From assembly GCA_018340375.1 (NCBI GenBank), contig JAFFJZ010000044.1, forward strand, positions 744,001-808,000: a DNA stretch of 64,000 nt, given 5' to 3'. The stretch comes from Gonatopus flavifemur (lineage: Eukaryota; Arthropoda; Insecta; Hymenoptera; Dryinidae). This document shows positions 44,792 to 56,341 of the stretch, piece after piece; position 1 is the first letter of the stretch; each line of letters starts with the position of its first letter. The notes under the pieces are model-generated. The model saw nothing but the letters and a program-made list of their open reading frames with translations. It had not been told where the DNA came from and ran no database searches. The translations under genes and the position numbers were made by a program.

Positions 44792-47065
44792 GTGTCTCGT
44801 CCGTCAAGTGTGCCTGGAAAAGTTGAATATCCTCCACCTCCAGCTCATTCTAGAACATCGAAATCGTCGATATCGGTGACCAACCTGCACGAAAAGTCTT
44901 CGGTGGTTGGTCCACCGCACAGTTCACTGCCCAAAGCCGAGCCAAATGTTAGTCTGTTCAGTTACTCGACTTACCAATCACAGGCACAATACATGCACGA
45001 TATTAAAGTTAAAAATGACCTTGGACAAACTTCTCACAAATCGTTACCAGGAAAAAGTAGTCTTACCCTTGAAAGGGATCATCATGGTAGGGAAGTTCTT
45101 CAAAATCCAACGTCGTCCTTGTTATCCGATCACAAAAGTTCGGTAATAGTGAAAAATGAAGGGAGAGAATTACCTAAGGCACCAACTCCACAACAACACT
45201 CATCAAGTCCGAAAGTGATGTCCTACTTGAACGTCCAATCGGTGGCATCTTCTCAACACAAGCCGACTTACGAGTATCGAAGTCCAACGCAAAGTCCACA
45301 TCATCTTCACCATTTGGATAGTTTACCTAAAAGCCTTCCTCAATCTCTTCATAGAAGTTCAGGACCTAGTAGTGGTAATAGCGGTCCAACTACAACGTCG
45401 CAATTACCTAGTCCCCACAGTCATCCGCCCCCACCTCCTTCGCATTCTCATTCTCATAGTCTACAACATTCCCATTCGCACAACAGACAGTCTCCGCATA
45501 CTCCGCAACATTCTCATCAACCTCCACCTCCCCATCCATCCCCCCCAGAGCCCAGGTATTTGAGTAGGCCAGAACCTCCTGGTCTGCCTTACAGTACGCC
45601 AAAGTCCTCCTATCCTTATCCACATCCGCCCACGGCTTCGCCCGTGACATCACATTATGGAGCTCCTGCGCCTCCTGCCGGATCAAAACCTAAAGTAAGC
45701 AGTCCAGCTCCTCCACATATTTATGGTAAACCAAATTCTGGAATAATGACTGGAACTCCTGTCTGCCGGGCGTCATCCGAATCCGGCAGCGGTGTCGTCA
45801 CTGCGCCAATCCCGTTGACTTCGAAAGCCAGTAGCTCGCCTTACCAGCAAGTGCCTCATCATCATGGTGCGCCACCTCCACCTTTGCCACCGCCTGCCCA
45901 TAGTAGCAGATCTGTTTACGATTCACGTGCGTTTTCTGGTTCGATGCCAGTCACTAAATTACCACCACCACCGCTCCATGGATCGCCACCTATAGCTGCC
46001 TCGGCGCCTCTTTCTAGGCCTATCGTCCATCCCGCGCATCACGTTCCACCACCTCAACAACAATTACCGGTGCAAGCCCAGCCTTCGCCTATGAACTTTC
46101 AAACGCAACCTCTGGATTTGGGTGTTGAGAGATCTGGATCACCAAAACGAAAAGCCTCGACTCCTCTGTCATGCGATAATAGTATCGCTGGTCAACCGGT
46201 GTCTCTGGAATGCAAGAAAAGAAGAATCGAAGAGCCACAACCATTATCTTTACAATGCGTTGGTTCGCCGGTATTATCAAGGGTTAGCGAGCCTAGTCCG
46301 TTGATTGCTTCGGCCGCAACGTCTATCACGACGGTAGTCAATACCGCAGCCGCGGCTCTTTTATCTCAACCCAATCAGACCCAGGAACGTAACTTAATTA
46401 GTCCAGCTCCGAGAACTGCCAGTGGAGATGGATCGGTCAGGCCCGCTAGTGCAGGCAGTGTAGGCTCTTTGAATCCATCGTCGACCGTCAGCGCTGCGCC
46501 GAGTCCGGCACCCATACCGAGTCCAGGACCTTCGATGGCTCCTAGTCCTGCCCCTAGTGCTCCTGGCACCCCAGCTAAAGCTAGTAATCCTAGCGCGGTG
46601 GATAGTGAAAAATCCAATAGTCCAGCCCCGAGGCCTCCTAGCAGTACTAGCTATCCTGTTCATAAACTAAAGAAAGCATGGCTGCAAAGGCATTCGGGCG
46701 AAGATGGTACTGAAGATACCACTGGAATGGTAGGAAGTGGTTCCTGTGTCACGTTACCTTTGAATATTTCAACGGTCCCTTCCCAACCACTTACCAGTAA
46801 AGAAATGTCGAATAATTCTAATACTATCACTACTACGACGTCTACTCCTACTTGTCTACCTAGTGCCGTCAATTCTATTCACAACATCGGAAGTATGGCG
46901 GTAAATAGTATCAACAAAAGCAAAGTTACTAATAAAAGTGGAAGAAAACCGGCTAACAAGGAAGCAATCAATGGCCACGCGACAGATACGAAAAGTAATC
47001 TTCAAGAGGATTCTTCTAGTAGCGATCCTGAAAGAAAATCGCCGCCCAAAAGAAAACCACCCAAG
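44792..47065 (+). CDS. KDM3: KDM3-family demethylase, large disordered exon 3 of 6 visible
   Basis: This 2,274-nt exon (758 codons, phase 0 at both ends) has a TTTACAG acceptor and a GTATCT donor at 47066. The protein is Ser/Pro/His-rich and probably disordered. It has a His-rich block (HSHSHSLQHSHSHN) near residue 220 and long proline runs. Near residue 440 a PLDLG sequence resembles the PxDLS motif bound by the corepressor CtBP. Basic clusters SPKRKAS and ECKKRRIEE follow, which are possible nuclear localisation signals. A Pro/Ala/Ser low-complexity stretch follows (about residues 580-610). Then comes a better-ordered segment, VHKLKKAWLQRHSGEDGTED (from about residue 635), which I believe is conserved in insect KDM3 proteins. 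The exon ends in a basic KRKPPK tail that joins VKRKKG of the next exon in phase. Catalytic residues are not expected in this part. Confidence 0.88.
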
Positions 47066-47817
47066 GTATCTATTTATTCTATAGTCATTTTTGCCCGAAA
47101 CATTGATTCTCCATCTTCAAAAGTCATTTTATAATAATTCAGCTTTCCTAGCATACATTTGGAAACATTTATTTCTTATTTTACGTTCTGGCGCTCCAAT
47201 CTTCATTTCAATCCATCATTTGTTTATCATTGATTGATCACGTTGGAATGTTTGACATTGACCATAATCACAAACAACCCGTACGGCACTTCATGTAAGA
47301 AAGAATTAATAAAAAATTCAACTGGGTCTTAGAAAATTCAGTATGAACTTTCAAGAATTTTTTCTTCAACTTCTGTGCAAACGTTTTGGATTCGTTGGTC
47401 TTAATATTTCTTTTTCGCCAAATGATTTACTTTGTAAAATGATGATTAATTCGTTTTGTGGAGAATTAAATAGAAGGGATGATGGAGTGTCAATGGAAGG
47501 TTAAATGTTTATGCTGTTTGCAATATAGTATCATTATTATTATCATGTTTCATTCGCATGCCATGGAAAGTAGTAATAGAATTGTTATAATTCATTTCCT
47601 GTATAGCACATCATGAGTCAAAAGGAGTTCACAAAGAACTCAATCAGAACTTGGAAAATGTAACATAAATTCTCAACAATTTTTTTTTAACTTCTGTACT
47701 GTGTGGGTTTGGATGCCTTAACAGCACACCCACCGATATCCACGTCGCATTTCCAAGGTGGTTAAAAGGGAGACGTGGATACAAGGTGGATGAACGAAGA
47801 AGCGACGTGGAAATGTC
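47066..47817. other. Intron start, no gene seen
   Basis: AT-rich. CTTCTGTGCAAACGTTTTGG near 47370 and CTTCTGTACTGTGTGGGTTT near 47693 resemble the ends of the CACCCAG..CACAA MITE family. GACGTGGATA/ATCCACGTCGC pairs lie near 47740-47780. Confidence 0.4.
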
Positions 47818-48289
47818 GGGTCGGTGCCGAATCAACGAAATATCAAATCAACGAAAAAAAATTTACTAGCAGTATGAAGTTGTCATTTTGTTGCAGTATG
47901 AAATGAAATTAGTCATAGATCATTGATTAAATTAAACGAAAAGTAAAAAACATTGATTTGCTAACACAACCCCACGGTAAACTTAATTTCCCTTTGTTAT
48001 GTTTATGATTATGGTATGGTTATGTTTATGATAACAACAAACCGATTTTCGTTCTCTACAGACGTTTGAAACAGTTTGATTGTGCCGATCGATTGGGAAG
48101 ATCATTAATAATTTTATTAGAATGATGAATTACGTGTCTACTGAAATAAACAGGTGCAGTGAATAGGTTAACATAAAGAATTTTCGTTTAATTTAATCAA
48201 TGATCTATGACTAATTTCATTGCATACTGCAACAAAATGACAACTTCATACTGCTAGTAAATTTTTTTTCGTTGATTCTGCACCGACCC
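47818..48289. mobile_element. Palindromic MITE with GGGTCGGTGC ends
   Basis: GGGTCGGTGC (47818) and GCACCGACCC (to 48289) are the ends. The arms continue with TTTACTAGCAGTATGAAGTT against its inverse near 48250, and TAGTCATAGATCATTGATTA against its inverse near 48200. The arms are about 125 bp around a loop of about 230 bp. Confidence 0.75.
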
Positions 48290-48491
48290 GAAATGTCCGG
48301 GGCAGTTCTCCCATACTATCCCTCTCTCTAAAGGAATTTACCAATCACGAACTCGCATTAACTACACTGAGAGAAGAGGCATTTGGAATTTCAGTAAACA
48401 GTACTATATTTCTTCAATGAATCTGAATATTACTGAACTTTCAGCGATCTTTCATGAAACTTCAAGAAACATTACTGGAATTTTGCTTTTC

Positions 48492-48679
48492 ATTTCTCTC
48501 TTCATGCTATTCAGTTTTCTGTAACCGTTATCATATAATACAATATTTATGCCCAACTTCGCGAGATGTCATTCAATTCCTAAGCGTTTAGGAATTTAAT
48601 GACATGTCGCGAAGTTGGGCATAAGTATTGTATTATATGATAACGGCCACAGAAAACTGAATAGCATGAAGAGAGAAAT
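48492..48679. mobile_element. 188-bp near-perfect hairpin MITE
   Basis: ATTTCTCTCTTCATGCTATT (48492) through TTATGCCCAACTTCGCGA is mirrored to ATTCAGTTTTC-inverse and GAGAGAAAT at 48679, with almost no loop (centre CCTAAGCGTTTAGG near 48592). No target duplication was identified. Confidence 0.75.
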
Positions 48680-48872
48680 CCCATTATGGAAACACTGATC
48701 CAGGGATCGGTGGTTGGTGTACGGGTGCATATCAATGTCACTTCTCCAAAAGATCATCCATTCAGCACATTAGAATCAAAAAACGGCAGGGCCGGCGTCA
48801 GTGCAGGGTGATCAGGGCGGCAAACTTAGGGGGCGGTAGAGTCTAAGACAGATTTTTTATTCTGATCTCGAA

Positions 48873-49160
48873 TTGATCTCACACTTTTTAGCACAAGCCA
48901 TTTTCACTAGGTCGATCATTATCCATTTGATAGGACATACATTACGACATGATAGTTTATTGGAAACAATATTGGAAAGGGAAATGAATGGTAAAACTTG
49001 TAAAGGTAGACCTAGATTAAGTTATATGAAACAAATTATACAAGACAAGAGCTGTCGTAGATATGTAGAAATTAAATGTTTGGCGGGTAATAGACAGGAT
49101 TGGAGGATTTCATCAAACCAGTTATGAGACTGATTACTTCATGATGATGATTATTATTCA
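48873..49160 (+). pseudogene. LINE reverse transcriptase 3' fragment
   Basis: An 84-codon frame carries the C-terminal tail typical of many insect LINE polyproteins: IGHTLRHDSLLETILEREMN, then GKTCKGRPRLSYMKQI and LAGNRQDWR near the stop. It is followed by an ATGATGATTATTATT trinucleotide tail rather than poly-A. Only this 3' end is present. No target duplication is seen. The clade cannot be fixed from so short a piece. Confidence 0.7.
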
Positions 49161-49192
49161 TAGGGAGAAGCAAGGAAAGTTCAACCCTTTTA

Positions 49193-49339
49193 CAGGGATG
49201 GGCACTTTTGTACTCCCGGAATACTTTTACTGGGAGTATTTTTTTTTTGACCTCATATGAAAGCATGAAGACATTTTACACAAGAAAAAAAGGTACTCCC
49301 AGTAAAAGTATCCCGGGAGTACAAAAGTGCCCATCTCTG
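49193..49339. mobile_element. 147-bp hAT-type MITE with exact 8-bp target duplication
   Basis: The ends CAGGGATGGGCACTTTTGTA and TACAAAAGTGCCCATCTCTG are inverted repeats. CCCTTTTA stands directly on both sides (49185-49192 and 49340-49347). CAG..CTG ends with an 8-bp duplication are typical of hAT elements. Confidence 0.88.
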
Positions 49340-49347
49340 CCCTTTTA

Positions 49348-50222
49348 TTAGTTCAATCAGGGTGTTCGAATCTGGAATTTTGTCGTTTGTTTTATTGGTT
49401 CTTCTTTTCAAACAAACCACGTAATTGACCCATTCCGTTGAAATTCCATAACCGCTGGAGATCTTGGCTCAATAAAACATGATTTGGGATAAAATGGGAG
49501 GAAATATTTTTCTATTAAAGATTCTGTCCATAATACAAATTACAAGGGGGCATTTGCATGATTATTTTCGCTTGGATCTTCATTGTAGGCAATTTTCATT
49601 AACGTGTATGTTATATCATGGTTCAGTTCAAGTTAGGCCTATAGTTAGGATTTCAGTAGAAAAATTTAAAAATTCCATCAATGTTTTTTCAACTTATTCC
49701 AGTTTGAGCTTCAAAGCAGAAAACATTTTATCACTTAGTTTGCGAGATATTTGAAGTTGCATTCAACATGATATCCCACACAAGACTTCAGTTGAGAAAG
49801 AGTTCATAATGAATCAATTTGGAACTATGAGAATTGAAAATAAATGCATTCAAAACTCTTTCTGAACTGTGGTATTGTGTGGTTTATGTTTTTCTATGAT
49901 ATATTTTAAATATAACTATAACTATGTCAGTAACTAAACAGTGAAATGTTTTCTGCTTTGAGCCTCAGAATAGAAATATTTAGTAGAGCAATTTACGAAC
50001 TTCTAACCTTCAAACAGTAATATCGGTCTCACATACTATTAGACCGGGGTTTACGGTTGACGTGATTTTGAGAGGTGTTACCGTTTAAGGGTCAAAACAG
50101 AACGTTTTTAGAACTTCTTATGAATTGATTAGTTCAAAAAAATTTTGAGACAATTCCATTCGAGTTCTCGAAAAACAAAATGCTTTGGGTGGCTGGGAAA
50201 TTTATTGTCTTCATCCTTCTTC
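49348..50222. other. No gene seen
   Basis: AT-rich intronic DNA. An open frame of 91 codons at 49479-49754 has no recognisable motif. Confidence 0.45.
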
Positions 50223-50599
50223 CCATACAGCACCGGGAGGTTTCTTGAACGTTCAGAAGACGTGCTTGATTTCACAGAGAACGCGCAAATAACGTCTCAG
50301 GATGTTTTAAAAACGTCGCATGTATGTCCCAGGGACATGCAAATGTCTCGGTTAGTTCTATCTATGTCTCCGTGTGACTTTGTGGTTTCTCAAGGTTAGT
50401 TTTCATGAAAGTACGTTTAGAAGACATGATGAGAACGTCTGGTAGTAGATCAAAAGAACGTGCTTAGAACGTGTTCAAGGATATCAAATGGGAAGGTACT
50501 CTAAGCGTTTGTAAAACTTGCTTCAGCGGGACCAAAACACGCAAAACCAAGAGCACGTTTTCAAAACGTTCAAAGAACTTTCTGTACTGTCTGGGTTAT
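50223..50599. mobile_element. MITE with CCCATACAGCAC ends, AACGT-rich
   Basis: CCCATACAGCACCGGGAGGT and TTTCTGTACTGTCTGGG are imperfect inverted ends. Inside are GAACGTTCAGAAGACGTGC and a matching AACGTTCAAAGAA near the right end, plus many AACGT words. It is related in its ends to 1569-1844. Confidence 0.6.
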
Positions 50600-51295
50600 T
50601 TCCAATGAGCACCAACTGAAAATTACACGAAGTGTAAAAATTAAATTTCACAAGAATTATAATCATTATTTCAAAGCGATCATCCGCCACATGAGGGGAA
50701 AGTTAACCAGTGAATTCCGAATTTTTATATTCTTAAGAAAACAACGAGCATTTTTTTATATCACGATTACTTTCGTTCTGTCTATTTTTTCGTTGGTATT
50801 CAAATTGTACTTCGTCAAAAAACTCGTGACTCGAGTATCCTTTTTTTTCTCTGTTACTGCAGATGAAAATGGGGATTCGACATTGTTGATGAGTTAGGGA
50901 CCTTTTTTTTTGGTCGGTCAAGTACTCCCCGATGCAGGGGCGGCGGATTCCCTGGTGCCGGCCCTGAAAAAACGTTCATGAAGAACTCCATTGGATCTTG
51001 AAGAATCCAACATGAATTTCCAAAAATTTCTTTCAAAATTTTGCACTGAATGCGCGTAGCAAAAGCTAGTTGTCATTTTGGCTGAAATAGAGTAAATTTT
51101 AAAAATTCCAATCAAACGATTCCTTTTAAATTATTTTGATTTCACGTGATATCATTCAAGTGACAAGTGAAATTTTGCTGTGTTAATTTGTAATATTCAG
51201 AATGCAACACTGGCTGAAATCTTGGTGATGGTAGTGATGCTAACTAACGACCAATCGAATCTACCAATTTCGACCAATCGATCGGTCGTCAGATC
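50600..51295. other. No gene seen
   Basis: AT-rich intronic DNA. GCAGGGGCGGCGGATTCCCT near 50935 and GCCGGCCCTG near 50958 look like the end of a CAGGG-type element, similar to GGCAGGGCCGGCG near 48786. No pair was resolved. Confidence 0.4.
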
Positions 51296-51775
51296 AGGGA
51301 TGCTTCCGATTGCGAAAGCTCTTGGCCCCAGGGGCTATGGATTAACCAATGGGAGTTGATTATCAAAGCCCCAGGGGCTATAAATGTCTGCAATAAGAAG
51401 CATCACAGAGCTGCCAGATTGCCTCCAAAGTTGAGGAGAATAGTATCTCCACCTCATATCTTGTATACACCGATTCTTACAGATATACCTATACACGTGT
51501 GTAACTTGGAAGGCTTCCGAAGTAGCATATCAAATGAACGTGGTCACTGTTAAACCAATCAAAACAGTTGAGAAGTGACCATGGTCACTTGGTCAGCTAC
51601 TTCGAAAGCCTCCTTGTATATATATGAGACGATAGTGGGGGTACTATTCTCCTCAACGGCGGAGTCGACCAGGCAGCTGTGCGTCAGATCTCGACTTAAC
51701 CGGGCCAGAGCTGCCAGATTGACTCCACCATTCAGAAGAATAATACCCCCGCTATCGTCTCATATATACAGGGTA
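51296..51775. repeat. Nested inverted repeats
   Basis: TATATGAGACGATAGTGGGG near 51620 is mirrored by CCCCGCTATCGTCTCATATA near 51747, and GAGCTGCCAGATTG occurs twice (51408 and 51708). GGATGCTTCCGATTGCG near 51299 matches the left end of the MITE at 52233. At least two elements overlap here. Confidence 0.55.
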
Positions 51776-52087
51776 GACCATTTCAAGTGATATAGTCAAA
51801 TATCTCCGAAACTAGTAGAGATGGAAAAAAATGTTACGGATAAAAAGTTTAGGGTTCCAAGGAGGAAGTATGGTGCTGACCTTGGAAAATTCCTCAGAGG
51901 TCATTTTGAAGGTCATTTGGAGGTCAAGATGGTTTTTTCCCCATGGCATTTGGAAGCTGGTTTCAAACCCTTCACGAAACACTGTTCATGGACTCCCTTC
52001 CGCTCATTGGGGTGCAAGTTATGGACCGTCAAAGTCATTGATGACCGCGCGGTGAACGAGGGCTACCGAGAGCGTGAGTGCGTGGAT
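51776..52087. other. No gene seen
   Basis: An open frame of 109 codons starts at 51821 but runs into the next palindromic element. It has no recognisable domain and its codon pattern looks random. Confidence 0.4.
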
Positions 52088-52637
52088 ACACGGAAAAAAC
52101 AAATCACGTTGAAAGACAGTACTACCTATCGTCACAAAACTCAATGCTAGTCTGCATTGTGAAATGACATGGTTGCCTCGTGTTGTATGGTGAGCGCGCA
52201 CCGTCTTTCACGATGTATATACACATGGTACTGGATGCTTCCGATTGTAGACAGGGGCTAGCCCCTAGGGCTAGAATACTGGATTTCCATTGGCTGAATC
52301 ATGGCCCCTGGGGCCAAAAGCTTTGGCAACCGGAAGCATCCACTATACCATGCTCGCACGCCGATCCGAAGTGTTTGCAGATTGTTTTTCGGTGCATGAA
52401 AACAACAGTGTTTGGACAGTGTCGAGATTACTTGTGTTCATGCACCGAAAAACAACGCGCAAACACTCCGGATCGGCGTGCGAGCATGGTATAGTACCAT
52501 GTGTATATACACCGTGAAAAACGGTGCGCGCGCACCATACAACACGAGGCAACCATGTCATTTTACAATGCAGACTAGCATTGAGTTTTGTGACGATAGG
52601 TAGCACTGTCTTTCAACGTGATTTATTTTTTCCGTGT
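52088..52637. mobile_element. Palindromic element with ACACGGAAAAAA ends, itself interrupted
   Basis: The left arm (52088-52232, continuing 52342-52410) is mirrored by the right arm (about 52435-52637). Examples are ATGACATGGTTGCCTCGTGT against its inverse near 52540, and CGCACGCCGATCCGAAGTGT against its inverse near 52465. The centre is a hairpin with ATTGTTTTTCGGTGCATGAA. The left arm contains the 109-bp insertion described next. Confidence 0.8.
52233..52341. mobile_element. 109-bp MITE with 3-bp target duplication ACT
   Basis: The ends GGATGCTTCCG and CGGAAGCATCC are flanked by ACT on both sides (52230-52232 and 52342-52344). The uninterrupted right arm of the host palindrome shows the empty site with a single ACT. 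A 3-bp duplication is compatible with Harbinger- or CACTA-type elements. The interior has a GGGGCTAGCCCC palindrome. Confidence 0.82.
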
Positions 52638-53101
52638 AGGCGTGATGATTCCAGTAGAGAAACAAATATGAGTGATTACCCTAACCCTTTGGTTGATTAT
52701 CTGGAAGCCCAAAGGATTTTTGTGTCTATTCGAATGCGCATCTCAATCAACGTTATGCAGTAAGGTAAATACTTTCAATGCTTCGAGTAACCCTTCAACA
52801 ATTTTTGAGAGTCGATACTCATCCATAACCCTGATTGAATCGGATGGAATAATTCAACAGATTTCAAATGCAATAGTGAATGGTGATAAACCGAACACAG
52901 AACTGCCACTGATGATAAGCAGAGATTCGGGACATCGAACTTCGTGACATTGCACCATCACCGATTTATGCATCATGTGCATAATTTGATGTCAATTCGC
53001 ATAGAAGAAGATTGTACTGCATAATGCATAATGTAGTTGTACATAATTTCTAGGAATCAGTGCAGGAAAGTGCATATAGTACACTACAAATTTCACAGTA
53101 C

Positions 53102-53308
53102 AGTCGGTGTAACAAGTCCGTTGAATTCTAACGGAAATATCTTCATATAATATGCGTGATTGCTGTTTTCTGAGAATTTCTAATCCGTCTGAATGATAGA
53201 AGGAACATATATGAAGGTATACAATCGAAGAAAAATATTAAAAATTCATTAATAACAACGTATTCAAAGATATTTCTGTTAGAACTGTAAACGGACTTGT
53301 TACATCGA
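53102..53308. mobile_element. Inverted-repeat element
   Basis: TCGGTGTAACAAGTCCGTTG with TCTAACGGAAATATCTT on the left is mirrored by AAGATATTTCTGTTAGAACT and CGGACTTGTTACATCGA on the right. Arms are about 40 bp. Outside it, AATACACTGAATCCTCTTTG near 53322 is mirrored far away near 55342, so it lies at the edge of a larger nested palindrome. Confidence 0.65.
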
Positions 53309-53956
53309 GTGTACACCCCAATACACTGAATCCTCTTTGCATCGAAAGCCAATTGCACTCCAAATTCATATTCCAAACGTTGATAGCCCGAAGGCTCGTT
53401 ATGCCGACTGCAATCAGATCCCTGATTCTTGTAGAATTCACAAGAAATTGCACTGTAAAAAATTATTGTTGAATTTGCCCCCAAAAAATGATGACAGCAC
53501 AGATGAGAAATTTTTCTCCATAATCTGGTGGATTTTTCCTTCATTTGTAGATGATTCAACACCCCAAAAAGAAATAATTCCTCAAAGTGGTGGAAAAATC
53601 CCTCATTTTTGATGGGTAAACAATTTCCCTACGATAAGGGGATGAAATCCGCCGACAGTATGAAGGGAAATTCAGTATACAGTTTTCATCTAATCAAATA
53701 CATTCGACATAATAATCCTTCGGTCTATCCATTGAACTCTGTACATACTGGAATGAGCACTCCCTAGAAATTCTATAGTTTGGTCCCGTCAGCCACATAC
53801 TATTGTATTGGAGTGTTCTCTTCTCTTTTGGACACACACAATTCAATATTATTCTCTCAACTTAAAGGGTCAGTTTATCTTCTTTCAATATATTACTTTC
53901 AACTATCTCTCTCTGACGGTGGGGATTCTAGGAAGTGCTCATTCCAGTATAATATG
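53309..53956. repeat. Left part of a 2-kb nested palindrome
   Basis: AATACACTGAATCCTCTTTG (53322) and its complement near 55342 point to an older element now interrupted by two or more insertions. ACTGGAATGAGCACTCCCTA (53747) is mirrored by TAGGAAGTGCTCATTCCAGT (53930). No gene is seen. Confidence 0.45.
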
Positions 53957-54957
53957 GGACGTTTACGACAATTACTTGGAGTTTGCTCGAAGCAAGCAGT
54001 GGTGAAATTCCCCAGATTTCCCTAGAGTGCTACGAGCAATCATTCTGCCGTCTCACAAGTGATCGTAGCAAGCAGTATCAAGCACCATCAAATCCAACGG
54101 AATTATTGAGCCGGTAAACAATTTGGATTTTTTCATTTAATTAATCTAATAATTGATGTTTGAAATGTGGAAAATCATTATCCACCTGTGCTATCCTTTT
54201 TCTTGTTGAAATGATTCAATAGCATATATAATATGTCAAATAAATAATGAAAAGTGGTAAATTAACCTCAACCTTCAATTTCTCATTCAGATGAAAATTA
54301 TCGATGTTCAATATTGAGATAATCGAATTGTATTTTGCAAGTCCTTTGTGTAATTATTGTAAATTTTTAATCGTTTTAAACCATCAGTTTTCTCATTTAA
54401 AAAATCTACATTCTCATCCATTTGAAGTGAAATTGAAATATTACAGGACATGAAGTATTTGAGGTTATAACTCTATAGAGTTTTTACTTCGAATGATTCA
54501 CAACGTAGATTTTTTAAATGAGGAAACTGATGCTATAAAATGATTAAAAATTTACAATAATTACACAAAGGACTTGCAAAATACAATTCGATTATCTCAA
54601 TATTGAACATCGATAATTTTCATCTGAATGAGAAATTGAAGGTTGAGGTTAATTTACCACTTTTCATTATTTATTCGACATATTATATATGCTATTGAAT
54701 CATTTCAACAAGAAAAAGGATAGCACAGGTGGATAATGATTTTCCACATTTCAAACATCAATTATTAGATTAATTAAATGAAAAAATCCAAATTGTTTAC
54801 CGGCTCAATATTTCCGTTGGATTTGATGGTGCTTGATACTGCTTGCTACGATCACTTGTGAGACGGCAGAATGATTGCTCGTAGCACTCTAGGGAAATCT
54901 GGGGAATTTCACCACTGCTTGCTTCGAGCAAACTCCAAGTAATTGTCGTAAACGTCC
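53957..54957. mobile_element. 1.0-kb palindromic element
   Basis: Arms of about 454 bp (53957-54410 and 54504-54957) are nearly perfect inverted copies, starting GGACGTTTACGACAATTACT. They surround a loop of about 93 nt. No open frame of note is present. Among the short elements of this intron it should form the longest hairpin in RNA. Confidence 0.85.
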
Positions 54958-54969
54958 ATGGAGTTCAAA

Positions 54970-55132
54970 CAGTGATGCCAGGAAAGACGGTGTGGACCGA
55001 AAAATCAGCCCCTCTACTGTTCACACGATGAAACTTTCAAATACATGTGAGTCACACGTATACGAATGTGTCATTGTGTGAACGGTGGAGGGGCTGATTT
55101 TTCGGTCCACACCGTTTTTCCTGGCATCACTG
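54970..55132. mobile_element. 163-bp hAT-type MITE
   Basis: The ends CAGTGATGCCAGGAAA and TTTTTCCTGGCATCACTG are inverted repeats. The flanks AGTTCAAA (54962-54969) and AGTTCAAT (55133-55140) are an 8-bp target duplication with one change. The interior pairs (GGTGTGGACCGAAAAATCAG against its inverse). Confidence 0.85.
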
Positions 55133-55140
55133 AGTTCAAT

Positions 55141-55850
55141 TACTGGTCTATAGTAGAGCTGCCAGATGGGCAGTACTGTTGAGTGCTGTTAAGTTAAGAC
55201 AGTGGAATTGCCTCTTCATGGCGGCGCCCTCATGGGAACCAAACTCGCATACGGGAAGGCTATGCTATGCACTATCCAGTGGATATTATAGATCAGCAAG
55301 TTCAATGGGTCCATCAGCGTTCGAAACATGAATTTTCGGTGCAAAGAGGATTCAGTGTATTCGGGGCCCGCCATTACTAACGTAATGTTGAAATTATAGT
55401 CCTTATCACGTTTCTTTTCTTTTTCTCATTATATATTTAAAATTATGCGATTGGTTGAATTTTTCTTCTGAGCCAATCAGCATAAAAAAATAAACAGAAA
55501 ACGTGATACCACCAATTAGAAACTGGACAATGGTTTTCATATATTGTTAGCAACCTCTCCAACTCATCTCTGTTAATACCACGATGTAAAAAGAATAGAT
55601 GGGTTATCTTCCCTGTCGGTGTGAAAAATTTTTGATGCAGTTTTTGTCATAGTTTCCATTTTTGCCACCAGTTAGCAAAAATATCGTTGAGGCCAGATAA
55701 ATTTCAATGTTTTTATTCAAATCAAGTTCAAATGAAAAATAACTTCTCTCTGTTAATGTCATGTCTTATAATACGATTGTAATTTTTCTCCTCATCACTT
55801 TTGACTAGTATTCTCAACATCTGATTTGAATTTGCCGCTTTGTTTTCTGG
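55141..55850. other. No gene seen; right part of nested palindrome
   Basis: TGCAAAGAGGATTCAGTGTA near 55340 mirrors 53322. The remainder is AT-rich with no recognised feature. Confidence 0.4.
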
Positions 55851-55858
55851 CCTGAACT

Positions 55859-56267
55859 TAGAGAGCCTCAAGGGAGAGAGTCGCCAATTTGCTATGCTCT
55901 GATTGGCGTAATCGCGAAGAGCTCTTTAAGGGAGACGCCATATTGAAAATTTGACGTCATCGCAGTATTGTAGTTGACGATTTGTTCCCGGATGTCATAA
56001 CGATAAAATCAGCACACATCAGTTATAGCGAATTGTGAGCTTCATTTCGTTTTGCAACCTGCAAATTCATTTTTATTCACATTCAAAGTTGAATAACATC
56101 GGTATGACTGATTACTGGTGTTATGGTTATGACAGCCTAAAACAAATTGTAAACTACAGCACTGCGGTGACGTCAAATTTTCAATATGGCGACTCCGTAC
56201 AGAGTTGTTCGCGATTACGCCAATCAGAGCACAGCAAGTTGGCGACTCTCTTCCTTGAGGCTCTCTA
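55859..56267. mobile_element. 409-bp MITE with exact 8-bp target duplication
   Basis: TAGAGAGCCTCAAGG and CCTTGAGGCTCTCTA are the ends. CCTGAACT stands on both sides (55851-55858 and 56268-56275). The arms continue for about 160 bp with moderate divergence (ATTTGACGTCATCGCAGT against its inverse near 56165). The 8-bp duplication fits hAT or P-type transposition. Confidence 0.85.
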
Positions 56268-56341
56268 CCTGAACTGCTCGAATTTCGTAGTGGCAAGATC
56301 AAGAACTATATCAGGAAAATTTCAGAACACATACAAAAAAT

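Noticed and set aside
44203..47065. Exons 2-3 as an Atrophin/Grunge gene because of the RE-rich and His/Pro-rich sequence
   Set aside because: Composition is similar, but no Atrophin-specific block was recognised, and exon 3 runs in phase and in charge pattern into the KDM3 exons.
47066..47134. Read-through of exon 3 to a stop at 47132-47134 as a short isoform end
   Set aside because: A good donor GTATCT lies at 47066 and the tail (SIYSIVIFAR...) looks intronic. No polyadenylation evidence.
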